This document shows, one piece after another, positions 16,925-25,993 of a stretch of 64,000 bases of DNA. Source of the DNA: Streptomyces chryseus (GTDB lineage: Bacteria > Actinomycetota > Actinomycetes > Streptomycetales > Streptomycetaceae). Each line of letters begins with the position of its first letter. Position 1 is the first letter of the stretch. Where the stretch lies: contig NZ_BMVO01000008.1 of NCBI RefSeq assembly GCF_014650755.1, forward strand, positions 62,001 through 126,000. Direction: 5' to 3'. The notes beneath the pieces were generated by a model, which saw nothing but the letters and a program-made list of their open reading frames with translations, did no database searches and was not told the origin of the DNA. A program made the translations under genes and the position numbers.

Positions 16925-17455
16925 CTAGCTGCTGTCCTCTGCGAACCCTTTGATTCCGCACAGGGTGGCCTCCATCCCGGCGCGCAGTTCCTTCAGCCGG
17001 AAGGCGATGACCTCCTCCTCCCGGTCCGGCCAACGCTCCATGGCCAGCGTGACTCCGCTGCGGCCAGGCCCGATGAGGACCGACTGCCGCAGCCGGGTGC
17101 CCCCGCCCTCGGCCTCGAGTTCGTAGCGCCAGGACGCCATGGGCTTCGCCGGGTCCAGCGTCGGCTCTCCGTACCGGCCGTCCGCATCCGTGACGGCCCA
17201 CGCGAACACCCGCTGTTCGTCCACCTCGACCACATGGGACACGGTCCGCCACTCCCCCAGCCGCGCATGATGGTTGTAGCCCTCGAAGCGCGCACCCACC
17301 AGGGGCCGGTCCGCGCCATCGAGCCATGCGACGCGCTGCAGCTCCGGGCTGAGCCGGGCAGGCAGACGAATGTCTGTCACCAGCGCCCAGACTCGCGGCA
17401 CGGCTGCCTCGACGTGAACATCACAGTGCACACTCGGACCATCGGCGAATCGCAC
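16925..17455 (-). CDS. SRPBCC-family polyketide cyclase/dehydrase-like protein
   Basis: A 176-residue START/SRPBCC protein. It has VEAAVPRVWALVTDIRLPAR near residue 17 and GEWRTVSHVVEVDEQRVFAW near 70. WRYELEAEGGGTRLRQSVLI near 108 is the long beta-strand region that lines the ligand pocket. The family binds hydrophobic small molecules; some act as aromatases or cyclases and many are unassigned. Translation starts at the GTG at 17455. It stands alone, without other polyketide genes, so a biosynthetic role is not implied. Confidence 0.75.
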   Translation of the reverse strand: MRFADGPSVHCDVHVEAAVPRVWALVTDIRLPARLSPELQRVAWLDGADRPLVGARFEGYNHHARLGEWRTVSHVVEVDEQRVFAWAVTDADGRYGEPTLDPAKPMASWRYELEAEGGGTRLRQSVLIGPGRSGVTLAMERWPDREEEVIAFRLKELRAGMEATLCGIKGFAEDSS

Positions 17456-17631
17456 GCCGCCCCCTCGATGTCGTCGCCCTTGATCGTCCCCGACCTTGAT
17501 TCGCTTGGCAAGAAGGGTAAGGCGGCCGTAGGGGCCGGCGGTCCGCAGGATGCCGACGTCCGTTCCCCATGGAGAATTGCTGTGTGTCTAAATCGATGGC
17601 GGTCACACTACGAGGTGCGCATCATTCCGGC

Positions 17632-18540
17632 ATGACCTCACAGACGATCACCGCTGCGGCGGCAGGAACATGGCGGCTCGGGGACCTGACGGTCAACCGG
17701 GTCGGGTTCGGTACGATGCGGCTGCCGCAGACCGGCGAAGCGCTCATCCCCGACGCCGTACCGCGCGACCGCGCCCAGGCGATCAGCGTGCTGCGTCGCG
17801 CGGTCGAACTCGGCGTGAACCTCATCGACACCGCCGGGTTCTACTTCTCACCGCTGCGCTCCGCCAACGAACTCATCAACCGGGCCCTGGCGCCGTATCC
17901 GGACGACCTCGTCATCGCCACAAAGGTGGGCCCGAGGCGAGACCCGTCGGGTCGGTGGCTGCCGCACGCCACGCCTGAGCAGCTGCGCGGCCAGGTGGAG
18001 GAGAACCTGCGCCAGCTCGGCCGTGACCATCTGGATGTGGTCAACCTCCGCATAGTCGGGACCGATTCCATCGCCGAGCGCTTCGGCGCACTGGCGGAGC
18101 TGCGTGACGCCGGACTCATCCGCCATCTGGGCATTTCCAATGTCACTCCCGCACACCTCGCCGAGGCCCAGGCCGTCGCACCGGTGGTGTGCGTGCAGAA
18201 CGCCTACGGCCTCGGGATGCGCCCTGAGCAGGACGACTTCGTACGGATCTGCGGCGATCAGGGCGTCGCCTTCGTGCCGTTCTACACGATCGCCGCCTCC
18301 CAGGGCCAAGCCGGAGCGAGCGAAGGTGACGCGCCGGAGGTTGTGGCCGCCGCGCGGGCGCACGGGGTCAGCCCGGCCCGTATCCGCATCGCGTGGACCC
18401 TGCACCGCGGCCCGCACGTCCTGGCCATCCCCGGCACCGGAGACTGCGACCACCTGGTCGACAACGTGGCCGCCGGCGGTCTGCGCCTGTCCGAGGAAGA
18501 GCTGACTGTCCTCGAGTCCGTGCACCATCATGAATCCTGA
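17632..18540 (+). CDS. Aldo/keto reductase
   Basis: A 302-residue NADPH-dependent oxidoreductase with a TIM-barrel fold. The start of the domain is VNRVGFGTMRLPQ, and the catalytic Asp and Tyr are in VNLIDTAGFYFS. The Lys is in LVIATKVGPRRDPSG. The strand LDVVNLRIVGTDS replaces the usual His-bearing strand, and HLGISNVTPAHLAEA follows. The ATG at 17632 is the start nearest the domain. It resembles the oxidoreductases of the YajO/PdxI group that reduce aldehydes. No partner gene is adjacent. Confidence 0.88.
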   Translation: MTSQTITAAAAGTWRLGDLTVNRVGFGTMRLPQTGEALIPDAVPRDRAQAISVLRRAVELGVNLIDTAGFYFSPLRSANELINRALAPYPDDLVIATKVGPRRDPSGRWLPHATPEQLRGQVEENLRQLGRDHLDVVNLRIVGTDSIAERFGALAELRDAGLIRHLGISNVTPAHLAEAQAVAPVVCVQNAYGLGMRPEQDDFVRICGDQGVAFVPFYTIAASQGQAGASEGDAPEVVAAARAHGVSPARIRIAWTLHRGPHVLAIPGTGDCDHLVDNVAAGGLRLSEEELTVLESVHHHES

Positions 18541-18713
18541 GCACCGTTCGGAGCGCCGACCGGCGGGTACGCCGTACCACCCGCGCCTTTGGCGGGTGCC
18601 ATGCAGGGCGGGCCCCGTGACGGCAGTCGGGGCTGGTGCACCGACTCGTCCGAGAAGAGCTGACGAAGCACAACTGCCTACCCTGGGAACAGGACGGATG
18701 AGGAGCATCGCAA

Positions 18714-19223
18714 GTGACCAGCGACAAGCGCATAGGACCGCCCCATCTCGGTGACGAACGGGAGATGCTGCGGGCCTTCCTCGACTACCATCGCGCAACC
18801 CTCGCCATGAAGTGCGAAGGGCTTACCGACGAGGAGCTGCGGCAGCAGTCGATGCCGCCATCCACTCTTTCGCTGCTCGGCCTGGTGCGCCACATGGCGG
18901 AAGTGGAACGGGCATGGTTCCGGAGGGTGTTCGAGGACAACGACGCACCCATGGTCTGGTCCGACAGGATCGACTTCCAGGCGGCGTACGACGCAAGCAC
19001 CTCGACCAGGGAAGAAGCGTTCGCAGCCTGGGAGGCCGAGGTGGAGAACTCGCGCCGTATCGAGCGGGAGGCTGAGTCCCTGGACCGGGCCGGGCACCAG
19101 CCGCGGTGGGGCGAGGAGGTCTCGCTGCGGATGGTGATGCTGCACGTGCTCCTGGAGTACGGCCGCCACAACGGGCACGCGGACTTTCTGCGTCAGGGGG
19201 TCGATGGGACCGTGGGGGCCTGA
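18714..19223 (+). CDS. DinB-family protein (DUF664)
   Basis: A 169-residue four-helix protein of the DinB/mycothiol-dependent enzyme superfamily. Helix one is EREMLRAFLDYHRATLAMK, followed by LSLLGLVRHMAEVERAWFRR with the metal-site His. A second His pair is in LEYGRHNGHADFLRQ near the C-terminus, the typical three-His metal site. The family includes mycothiol-dependent isomerases and S-transferases in actinomycetes. GAGGAG lies upstream of the GTG at 18714. It is monocistronic. Confidence 0.85.
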   Translation: MTSDKRIGPPHLGDEREMLRAFLDYHRATLAMKCEGLTDEELRQQSMPPSTLSLLGLVRHMAEVERAWFRRVFEDNDAPMVWSDRIDFQAAYDASTSTREEAFAAWEAEVENSRRIEREAESLDRAGHQPRWGEEVSLRMVMLHVLLEYGRHNGHADFLRQGVDGTVGA

Positions 19224-19467
19224 GCCGGACCCCCACGACGGCAATCGCATGGGTCACAGGCGAGAGCTGTGCCAGCACTTGGAGTGGTGAGTTCTTCCGG
19301 CTCAGGGCTGCCCCCTTGTACGGTGCCGGGCTGTCACGCCACTACTCCGTGGTGGGCAGTGTCTTTGGCGCTTGCGTTTGACGCCCACTCCGGGAAGAGT
19401 TTCGTCCGGCGGACGCTCATCTGGGCGACGTGGCCTGAGCCAGGGCGGGGGCAGAGGGATGTGCGTG

Positions 19468-20028
19468 ATGGATGCAGCCGCCAAAGAGGCTGCCGTCGCT
19501 CGGTTCGTCCGCGAGTATCCGCAGGTAGGTCAAGCCGATCGCGACCACCCCGCGCTTGTGGGCAACGCCGAGGCCGCCTGGTCGCAGGTTCCCGGTTGTC
19601 CCGCTGGAGTCCCGGTCCTGCTGCACGGTCTCCTCGATCAGGCCGCCGGCCCCGAGGCCCTGCGCGTGCTGGGCAACGTCTTGATGGACAGCGTCTTTCA
19701 CGCGAGCGCGGCGATGTCGACTGCCTTGCCCTTCCTGATTCGCCTGGCGGCCGACCCCGACATCGCGGTGCGCCCCGGCGTGGTCGACCTGTTGGTCGTT
19801 GCCGCGGAGCTGTCTCAACCCGTCGACGCGGACAACGAACGCCAGGTGCTGCTACTCGGCAACGACTGCGATCACCCGGAACGCGAATGGTGCAGGTCCG
19901 CGTTCGCCGCACACGCCTCCGCGCTGCGCGCGTTGCTGGAGGACGAGACTCTTCCTGAGGGGCTGATCAGTGAAGACGACCGCGAATGCCTGCTCGCGGC
20001 TGTAGAACCGCAGCGAGGCTCCTCCTGA
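19468..20028 (+). CDS. Uncharacterised HEAT-like helical protein
   Basis: A 186-residue soluble helical protein with repeat-like segments: ALVGNAEAAWSQVPGCPAG, LLHGLLDQAAGPEALRVLG, ALPFLIRLAADPDIAVRPG and VDLLVVAAELSQPVDADN. These resemble HEAT-type repeats that bind other proteins, and similar proteins occur near immunity or TA genes in Streptomyces. The ATG at 19468 has GAGGG 9 nt upstream; ATG 19459 is an alternative. The protein has a central Cys-Asp-His stretch but no known catalytic motif. Confidence 0.6.
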   Translation: MDAAAKEAAVARFVREYPQVGQADRDHPALVGNAEAAWSQVPGCPAGVPVLLHGLLDQAAGPEALRVLGNVLMDSVFHASAAMSTALPFLIRLAADPDIAVRPGVVDLLVVAAELSQPVDADNERQVLLLGNDCDHPEREWCRSAFAAHASALRALLEDETLPEGLISEDDRECLLAAVEPQRGSS

Positions 20029-20544
20029 ATCGAGGAAGCCCCGCACTGGTGGTGAGCCGGTCCGACCACCTGGCAGCGACTGGTGCGTCACGGCCCTGGA
20101 GCCGTCCTGGACAGACCCGTTCATCGGGCTGAGCTCACGTCGGTTCGGCACACTCATCACCGCGCTGTGGCGCGATAGCGGCGCGGACGCAGTGCACCAG
20201 GGTGCGCTGGCGGCCTGGACAGCCGCACCGTAACGAGGTTCCACCGGGGTGCTGGGCCGAGTTGGAGTGAGCCCCGACCATTCCTCCTGGTCAGCGGCGC
20301 TCATTGGTCCTTCTGCTGACAGAAGTCGGCGTCCACTGTTCGGAAAGCACATTGCGGACAGGACTGCTGACGCATTGGATTGCCCAGGTCGAGACAGCGG
20401 CGGGGTTGCTCCCCACGTCCAGAAGGGGCCGTATGGGTGTGACCTGGATGGACACCGGCCGGCCCGGCTGTCGGCTGGAGCCCGGCTCCTCCTGGAGGTT
20501 GCCGTCGTGCTGGATCGGCCCGCGACTGGGACAGAGGGAAGCGC
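20029..20544. other. Intergenic with possible transposase remnant
   Basis: 516 nt with no intact gene. Frame 20087-20233 reads EPSWTDPFIGLSSRRFGTLI, which resembles the N-terminus of IS5-type transposases. No terminal repeats or catalytic core are present. GAGGG precedes the ATG of the next gene. Confidence 0.3.
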
Positions 20545-21903
20545 ATGACATCCAAGCTCGACGGCTGTACGCCGTGGCCCGAGGAGTTCGTCGATCGCTA
20601 CTGGGCGGCCGGGCACTGGCGTGGCACTACGCTGGACAACTTGCTGCGCGGCTGGGCCCTGCAGTACGGACCGCGGACCGCCCTCGTGCGCGGCGACACC
20701 CGCATCACGTACGCGAACCTGAACCGGCGTGTGGACCGCATGGCCGCCGGATTCCGGCTGCTCGGCCTGCGGCCCCGGCAACGGGTCGTCGTCCAGCTGC
20801 CGAACGTTCCCGGGTTCGTCATCACCGTGTTCGCGCTGATGCGCGCCGGCGCGGTCCCCGTGCTCTGCCCGGTCTCGCACCGCACAGCCGAGGTCTCGCA
20901 TCTCGTACGGGGCGCTCAGGCCGTCGGCTACGTCGGTCCCTCGACGTACCAGGGCTTCGACCACAGGGCGATGGCCGCCGACATCGCGGCCGGAGGGCCC
21001 TTCTTGCGGCGGGTGTTCACCCTGGAGGCGCCGGGTGCCTCGTCTCCGTACGGCGGCCTGACGACCGACCCGTCGGGCTGCCACTACTTCCCGCTGAGCT
21101 CCGTCGACGCCCCGCCCCAGTCCGCGCTTGCCCAGAGCGCCGACCAGGTGGCGTTCTTCCTGCCTTCCGGTGGTCCCACCACGGCGCCCAACCTCATCCC
21201 GCGCACCCACAACGACTACGCCTACCAGGCGCGGGCCGCCGCCGAGCTGGTGTCGCTCGCCGAGGACGACGTGTATCTCGCCGCGCTGCCCGCCGAGGCC
21301 AACTTCACCTTCGGCTGCCCGGGCATCGTCGGCACCCTCTCCGCCGGCGGTACCGTCGTCCTGGTCGAGAACCCGGAACCTGCCGACTGCTTTCCGGTCA
21401 TCGGACGCGAGCGGGTCACCATCACGTCAGTGGTGCCCGCCGTCGCCGAGCTCTGGCTCGACGTACGGGGCACACTGCAGGCCGACTTGAGCACTCTGCG
21501 TCTCCTGCAGATCGGCGGCGCGCCCTTGCCCCGGTCGACGGCCGAACGGATAGGACCTGTACTGGGCTGCCGCCTGCAGCAGGTCTTCGGCATGAGTGAG
21601 GGCGTGCTCACTCTCACCCGGTCCGCCGACCCGGACGAGGACGTCCTCACCACGCAGGGCCGCCCGCTCTCGCCCGACGATGAGATCCGCATGGTCGACG
21701 CCGACGGGAACGACGTGCCCGAGGGGGACCCCGGCGAAGTCCTCGCCCGCGGTCCGTACACCCCGCGCGGGTACTACCGGGCGCCCGATCACAACGCACG
21801 CGCTTTCACTACCGACGGTTTCTTTCGCACCGGCGTTCTCGCGCGGCGCACCCCGGACGGCAATCTGGTGGTGACCGGTCGCCTCGATCCCGTGGCGGAC
21901 TGA
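20545..21903 (+). CDS. Truncated AMP-ligase (DHB/salicylate-AMP ligase-like), probably inactive
   Basis: A 452-residue acyl-adenylate-forming enzyme most like EntE/DhbE: TPWPEEFVDRYWAAGHWRG at the N-terminus, then VVVQLPNVPGFVITVFALMR and QQVFGMSEGVLTLTR. Three features are abnormal. The phosphate-binding A3 loop near residue 202 reads SGGPTTAPNLI, not the usual SGGTTGxPKLI, so Gly and Lys are lost. The ribose-binding TGD near residue 430 is TGV. The C-terminal lid with the catalytic Lys, about 90 residues, is missing, ending at GRLDPVAD. The frame is otherwise clean. It may be a decayed siderophore gene or a pseudoenzyme. No carrier protein is nearby. Confidence 0.8.
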   Translation: MTSKLDGCTPWPEEFVDRYWAAGHWRGTTLDNLLRGWALQYGPRTALVRGDTRITYANLNRRVDRMAAGFRLLGLRPRQRVVVQLPNVPGFVITVFALMRAGAVPVLCPVSHRTAEVSHLVRGAQAVGYVGPSTYQGFDHRAMAADIAAGGPFLRRVFTLEAPGASSPYGGLTTDPSGCHYFPLSSVDAPPQSALAQSADQVAFFLPSGGPTTAPNLIPRTHNDYAYQARAAAELVSLAEDDVYLAALPAEANFTFGCPGIVGTLSAGGTVVLVENPEPADCFPVIGRERVTITSVVPAVAELWLDVRGTLQADLSTLRLLQIGGAPLPRSTAERIGPVLGCRLQQVFGMSEGVLTLTRSADPDEDVLTTQGRPLSPDDEIRMVDADGNDVPEGDPGEVLARGPYTPRGYYRAPDHNARAFTTDGFFRTGVLARRTPDGNLVVTGRLDPVAD

Positions 21904-21910
21904 CCACACG

Positions 21911-22483
21911 TCACTCATCACCAGAGAAGCGGCCGAGGTGTTCGTCCCCTACGTGGCCGCCATCAGCCCAGGTTCCGAGCCATCGCCGGAGTGATGGGGT
22001 TGCATGACGCAGGCCGTCGTGTGCGTCTTCACCCCATGGGGGCTCCCAGCCGTCAGCGTCGACGAACAGTACCGGGTGGTCGACCGCGATCAACAAGGCG
22101 TGCCATTCCCTCGTGCAGCCGCCGGAGGTGAGGTAGAGCCACGATGCCGGCAGACCCCTGGCACGGTTGCGCTGGTGGATGCTCACAGCAGACGGTCAGT
22201 CGGTCAGGTGCCCCGGCGCGCGGCTGCCGTCGGTCAGGGACGCGAGGCCGCGGTCGGGGCCGAAGCCGCCGTTGGCCACCTCGGTGTAGACGCGCCGGAG
22301 CAGCTCGGGCAGGCGGCGCCCGATGGCGCGTTCTGCGTTCTCCACTTCTGCCGGCGTGACGGGAGGGAACAGCGGTCCGCGTGGAGCGTGCGCGTAGTAG
22401 GCGGCCACTTCGTCCGTGTGTGACTTGAGGGCGATCGTCCCGTCACTGACGTGCCCCACGATGTGGGCGCGGATCCTTGTCAC
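21911..22483 (-). pseudogene. SMI1/KNR4 (SUKH) family protein with in-frame TGA
   Basis: One frame, split by a TGA at 22196-22198. Before it: PPVTPAEVENAERAIGRRLP and LLRRVYTEVANGGFGPDRG, ending SRAPGHLTD. After it, without frame change: PSAVSIHQRNRARGLPASWL, AVDHPVLFVDADGWEPPWGE and ATPSLRRWLGTWADGG. SUKH proteins normally have Trp after the LTD, so TGG to TGA is the likely lesion. SUKH domains often act as immunity proteins against nuclease toxins. The start is uncertain (GTG 22483 used). No toxin gene is adjacent. Confidence 0.75.
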
Positions 22484-22725
22484 GTGGTCCGGCCCGTAGC
22501 GCTCGGCCCTCCACGTGGCTGGGACCTTGCGCTGTCGAAACGTAGTCCCGGATCCCAAGCGCGGGCCCGCAGCTTCTCGATCAACGTGTCGTCGTCCGCC
22601 TCCGCCGCCCCGGGCTCCGGCGAAAGGTGAGACTGGCCGGTGAGTTCGAGTACCGGCGTGCTCTGGCCTTTCGCACCACGTCAGAGAGCCCGTATGTGTG
22701 GTACGAGGCCCTTCCACCCTCGGGC

Positions 22726-23463
22726 TCACCGCAGCAGCGACCGCTCCGTGGGCGCCAGCCGTAGCCGCTGCGGGGTCCTGGCCCACCGGTCCGAGACGGT
22801 CGGCAGCACCTCCTCGCGCCAGCGTTCTGAACGCTCCAAGCGATGCAGGTGATCGTCGATGCAGCCTTCGTCGGTGAAACGCGCGAACCACACGAAGACC
22901 TCCTCGTTCATCCGCACCGGCAGCGCCGGGAAGGTGTTCGTGGCGTGCTCCGACCGTAGGTACACCAGTGGCTCGCCGCCGGTCTCCGCCAGTACGGGCC
23001 GCACCCGTCGCTCGAAGAACTCGACGAACGCGGTGTCGAAGGGGCCGTGGCCGTACCAGATCGTGGCGAGGAACGGCGACGGCGGCATCGCCGCCGGCTC
23101 GCCGGGGGCTTGCCGGGCACCGATCGGCGGTGGGAACCCGCCGCCCGCCGAGGCCGGCCGCAGCAGCAGTACGTCGTCGGAGTCGACCATCGTCGCGTTC
23201 GCCTGGTCGCGGTGCGCCTGCCAGACGGGCCCGCCATAGAAGTCCCCGAGCCCCTCGGCACGGCTCGGCATGTCGTCGAAGCCGCGGAGCCAGACGAACC
23301 GGTCGGGATCGTCCAGGTCACGGAACTGCCCCAGGACGGTCATGCCGACTGCCTCTTGGGGCTCGACGAACTCCCGGTCGAACAGATCGATCAGTACGTC
23401 TCTCTGTCCTGGGTGCAGCGTGTACTGCCGCAGCTCGACGACCGGACACCGTAGAACATCCAC
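22726..23463 (-). CDS. NIPSNAP-family protein (two domains)
   Basis: A 245-residue protein with two ferredoxin-like alpha/beta NIPSNAP halves. The first has VVELRQYTLHPGQRDVLIDL and VWLRGFDDMPSRAEGLGDF. The second begins after a Pro/Gly linker near residue 125 with LATIWYGHGPFDTAFVEFF and includes VFVWFARFTDEGCIDDHLH. The bacterial role is unclear; relatives bind small molecules or act near oxygenases. The GTG at 23463 has AGGAG upstream. A 19-bp operator like the one before the Rrf2 gene lies 26 nt upstream, so the Rrf2 protein probably represses it. Confidence 0.8.
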   Translation of the reverse strand: MDVLRCPVVELRQYTLHPGQRDVLIDLFDREFVEPQEAVGMTVLGQFRDLDDPDRFVWLRGFDDMPSRAEGLGDFYGGPVWQAHRDQANATMVDSDDVLLLRPASAGGGFPPPIGARQAPGEPAAMPPSPFLATIWYGHGPFDTAFVEFFERRVRPVLAETGGEPLVYLRSEHATNTFPALPVRMNEEVFVWFARFTDEGCIDDHLHRLERSERWREEVLPTVSDRWARTPQRLRLAPTERSLLR

Positions 23464-23488
23464 CAGTCCTACTCCTGATTCAGTTAAT

Positions 23489-23507
23489 GAAACAATGTTT
23501 GTTACAA
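23489..23507 (-). promoter_or_regulatory. Rrf2 operator upstream of NIPSNAP
   Basis: On the minus strand this reads TGTAACA-N5-TGTTTCA, an imperfect palindrome. It shares its form with the site at 23990-24008 before the regulator gene, and nothing else nearby has this AT-rich pattern. It sits where a -10 region would be expected. Confidence 0.65.
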
Positions 23508-23545
23508 CAGAGGGTGTGGCGACCGTCGCCCCAACGGCCCGTCGG

Positions 23546-23974
23546 CTACTTCAGCAGCGTCTCGCGGAGCACATCGGCGATCGACGTGTCGGCCAGCTCC
23601 TGTCGCACGACCCGCTCGACCCGGCTGTAGACGTCGCTCAGCGCGGGCCGGATGCCTCGGCCGACCGGACACTCCAGATTGGGCTCGGTGTGGTGCAGGC
23701 CGAACGGTGGCTGCGCGCCGACGGCGTCGTACACCTCAAGCAGGGTGATCCCCTCCGGGCTCCGCGCGAGGCTCCAGCCCGCCCCGGCGCCGTGGCGGAC
23801 CTCCACCAGGCCCGCACGCCTCAGGTCACCGAGGCTGCGCCGGATGATCACGGGATTGGTGTTGACGCTGGCCGCGACCTGATCCGAAGTGAGAACCTCC
23901 CGGCCCCGGCGTTGCGCCAAGGCCAACCACGCCAAGACATGCGTCGCGATGGTCAATCGGCTGTTCGCCGCCAT
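23546..23974 (-). CDS. Rrf2-family transcriptional regulator
   Basis: A 142-residue winged-helix regulator. The N-terminus is RLTIATHVLAWLALAQRRG, and the recognition part TNPVIIRRSLGDLRRAGLVE lies near residues 39-58. The wing is GAGAGWSLARSPEGITLLEV. Classical Rrf2 proteins bind an Fe-S cluster with three Cys; only one (ECPVGRG, near 101) is present here, so this is the cluster-free, YwnA-like type. It probably represses itself and the NIPSNAP gene through the matching boxes. Confidence 0.88.
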   Translation of the reverse strand: MAANSRLTIATHVLAWLALAQRRGREVLTSDQVAASVNTNPVIIRRSLGDLRRAGLVEVRHGAGAGWSLARSPEGITLLEVYDAVGAQPPFGLHHTEPNLECPVGRGIRPALSDVYSRVERVVRQELADTSIADVLRETLLK

Positions 23975-23989
23975 CCCTTCCCCCCTTAC

Positions 23990-24008
23990 TGCAACACCTT
24001 CTGTTACA
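23990..24008 (-). promoter_or_regulatory. Rrf2 operator upstream of its own gene
   Basis: On the minus strand this reads TGTAACA-N5-TGTTGCA, 16 nt upstream of the regulator start. It differs by one base in the arms from the site before NIPSNAP, which fits autoregulation. Confidence 0.65.
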
Positions 24009-24196
24009 GCGTACCGGCAGGCGAGGGAGGGCGTTCAGGAAACCAGCGATCCCGTGCGCCGAGCACCACTGAAAGCGAACCTCCGACGGAGGAGGCGCCT
24101 CGGCCGGCGTCCTCCACGAGGCGAGCGTCCAAGGCAACGGCAGCGACGGCAGCCCTTGAGCGGGGAGCGCTGACAGCCGGTGCCCCGACAGCTTGG

Positions 24197-24499
24197 CTAG
24201 CTCAGCGACGCAACCGTGAAGTGCCGCACCCGAAGTGGCGAAACGAGGTGCTCGTCCTCGCCCGGGAGAACTACGGGCTCGTCTCGCCAGTGCTCCCCGG
24301 CGTAGTCGACCAGGTCCTGCTCGCCGCGCCAGCGACTCACGTACAGCAGCGAGTCGGGTGGCGCGAGCAGCACCTCGTGGTCCAGCAGCCCTGGGTAGAG
24401 GCTGGGAAACTCGCGTACCGCAGAGACGATCATGTCGCGGAACGCCTCGAACCGTCCAGGGCGTATGCGTGCCTCACTCACCCTGATGATCACGGTCAT
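24197..24499 (-). CDS. Antibiotic-biosynthesis-monooxygenase (ABM) domain protein
   Basis: A 100-residue single-domain protein of the dimeric alpha/beta-barrel fold. Its landmarks are MTVIIRVSEARIRPGRFEAF, then PSLYPGLLDHEVLLAPPDS and LLYVSRWRGEQDLVDYAG. Such proteins can be cofactor-free quinone-forming monooxygenases or heme degraders; most small ones are unassigned. The ATG at 24499 starts directly at the first strand; no clear RBS is seen. It stands alone between the Rrf2 and VOC genes. Confidence 0.75.
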   Translation of the reverse strand: MTVIIRVSEARIRPGRFEAFRDMIVSAVREFPSLYPGLLDHEVLLAPPDSLLYVSRWRGEQDLVDYAGEHWRDEPVVLPGEDEHLVSPLRVRHFTVASLS

Positions 24500-24658
24500 C
24501 AGGGTGTCACGCGCGCAGAGGCGACGCCAGCTTCGTGCCGCGTGCTCTGGCAACCCTGCACCGCCGCGGCCAACGGCTGTCCCGTGACCATCATGCGGAG
24601 CTCAACGTGTGGCGGTGACCAACTCCCGTGCGAAACCGGCCAGAACAGCGCGTCAGCG

Positions 24659-25042
24659 TCAGGAATTCATGGCGGCTCGGTCGGACTCGCTCCGCAGAAC
24701 GCAGAATTCGTTGCCCTCGGGATCCGCGAGGATTGCCCAGCCTGAACCATCAGGATTCCGGTGATCAGCGACAAAGGTGGCCCCGAGGCTCAGCAGGCGG
24801 TCCACCTCCTGGTCGCGTGAGGTCTCAGGGCGCAAACACAGATGGATCCGATTCTTGGTGGTCTTGGCCTCGGGCACCTGATTGAAGTACAGCTCTGGGC
24901 CCTCCGCAAGCAGTACCTGCGTCTCCCGATCACCCGGTCTGACGTCAGGATGCACCGGACAGCCCGTCACACTGCTCCAGAACCGAGCCAGCTCGTAGGC
25001 ATTCGCACAGTCAATCGCCACGTTCTGCAAAACCGAAACCAT
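24659..25042 (-). CDS. VOC-family (glyoxalase-like) protein
   Basis: A 127-residue protein with two beta-alpha-beta-beta-beta modules: VLQNVAIDCANAYELARFWS, KTTKNRIHLCLRPETSRDQE and WAILADPEGNEFCVLRSE. The His and terminal Glu expected for a metal site are partly kept (HLCL and EFCVL). This Glyoxalase_6 subtype is common in Streptomyces and its substrates are unknown; members include drug-binding resistance proteins. The ATG at 25042 starts at the first strand. Confidence 0.8.
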   Translation of the reverse strand: MVSVLQNVAIDCANAYELARFWSSVTGCPVHPDVRPGDRETQVLLAEGPELYFNQVPEAKTTKNRIHLCLRPETSRDQEVDRLLSLGATFVADHRNPDGSGWAILADPEGNEFCVLRSESDRAAMNS

Positions 25043-25821
<779 letters not shown>

Positions 25822-25993
25822 CCGCGACCGCGTCTCCAGGAACCGTTCATCAGTACCGTCCGTTGAGGCAGAGTAGAGCCCCCGCCCCTTCCGTGATCAA
25901 CCTATAGCGCACCGGGGGGCTTGCGGCAAGGCCCCGGTCGTACCGCAGAATCACCCACCGAAGCCTGGACCCGCGGACATGGGAGTCACGAAG

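Noticed and set aside
20301..20555. Small Cys-containing minus-strand ORF before the ligase (CPQCAF...FC)
   Set aside because: No RBS, no conserved zinc-ribbon spacing, and it overlaps the ligase promoter region.
20304..21599. 431-residue plus-strand frame overlapping the AMP-ligase
   Set aside because: Arg-rich, no domain; the ligase frame has clear homology.
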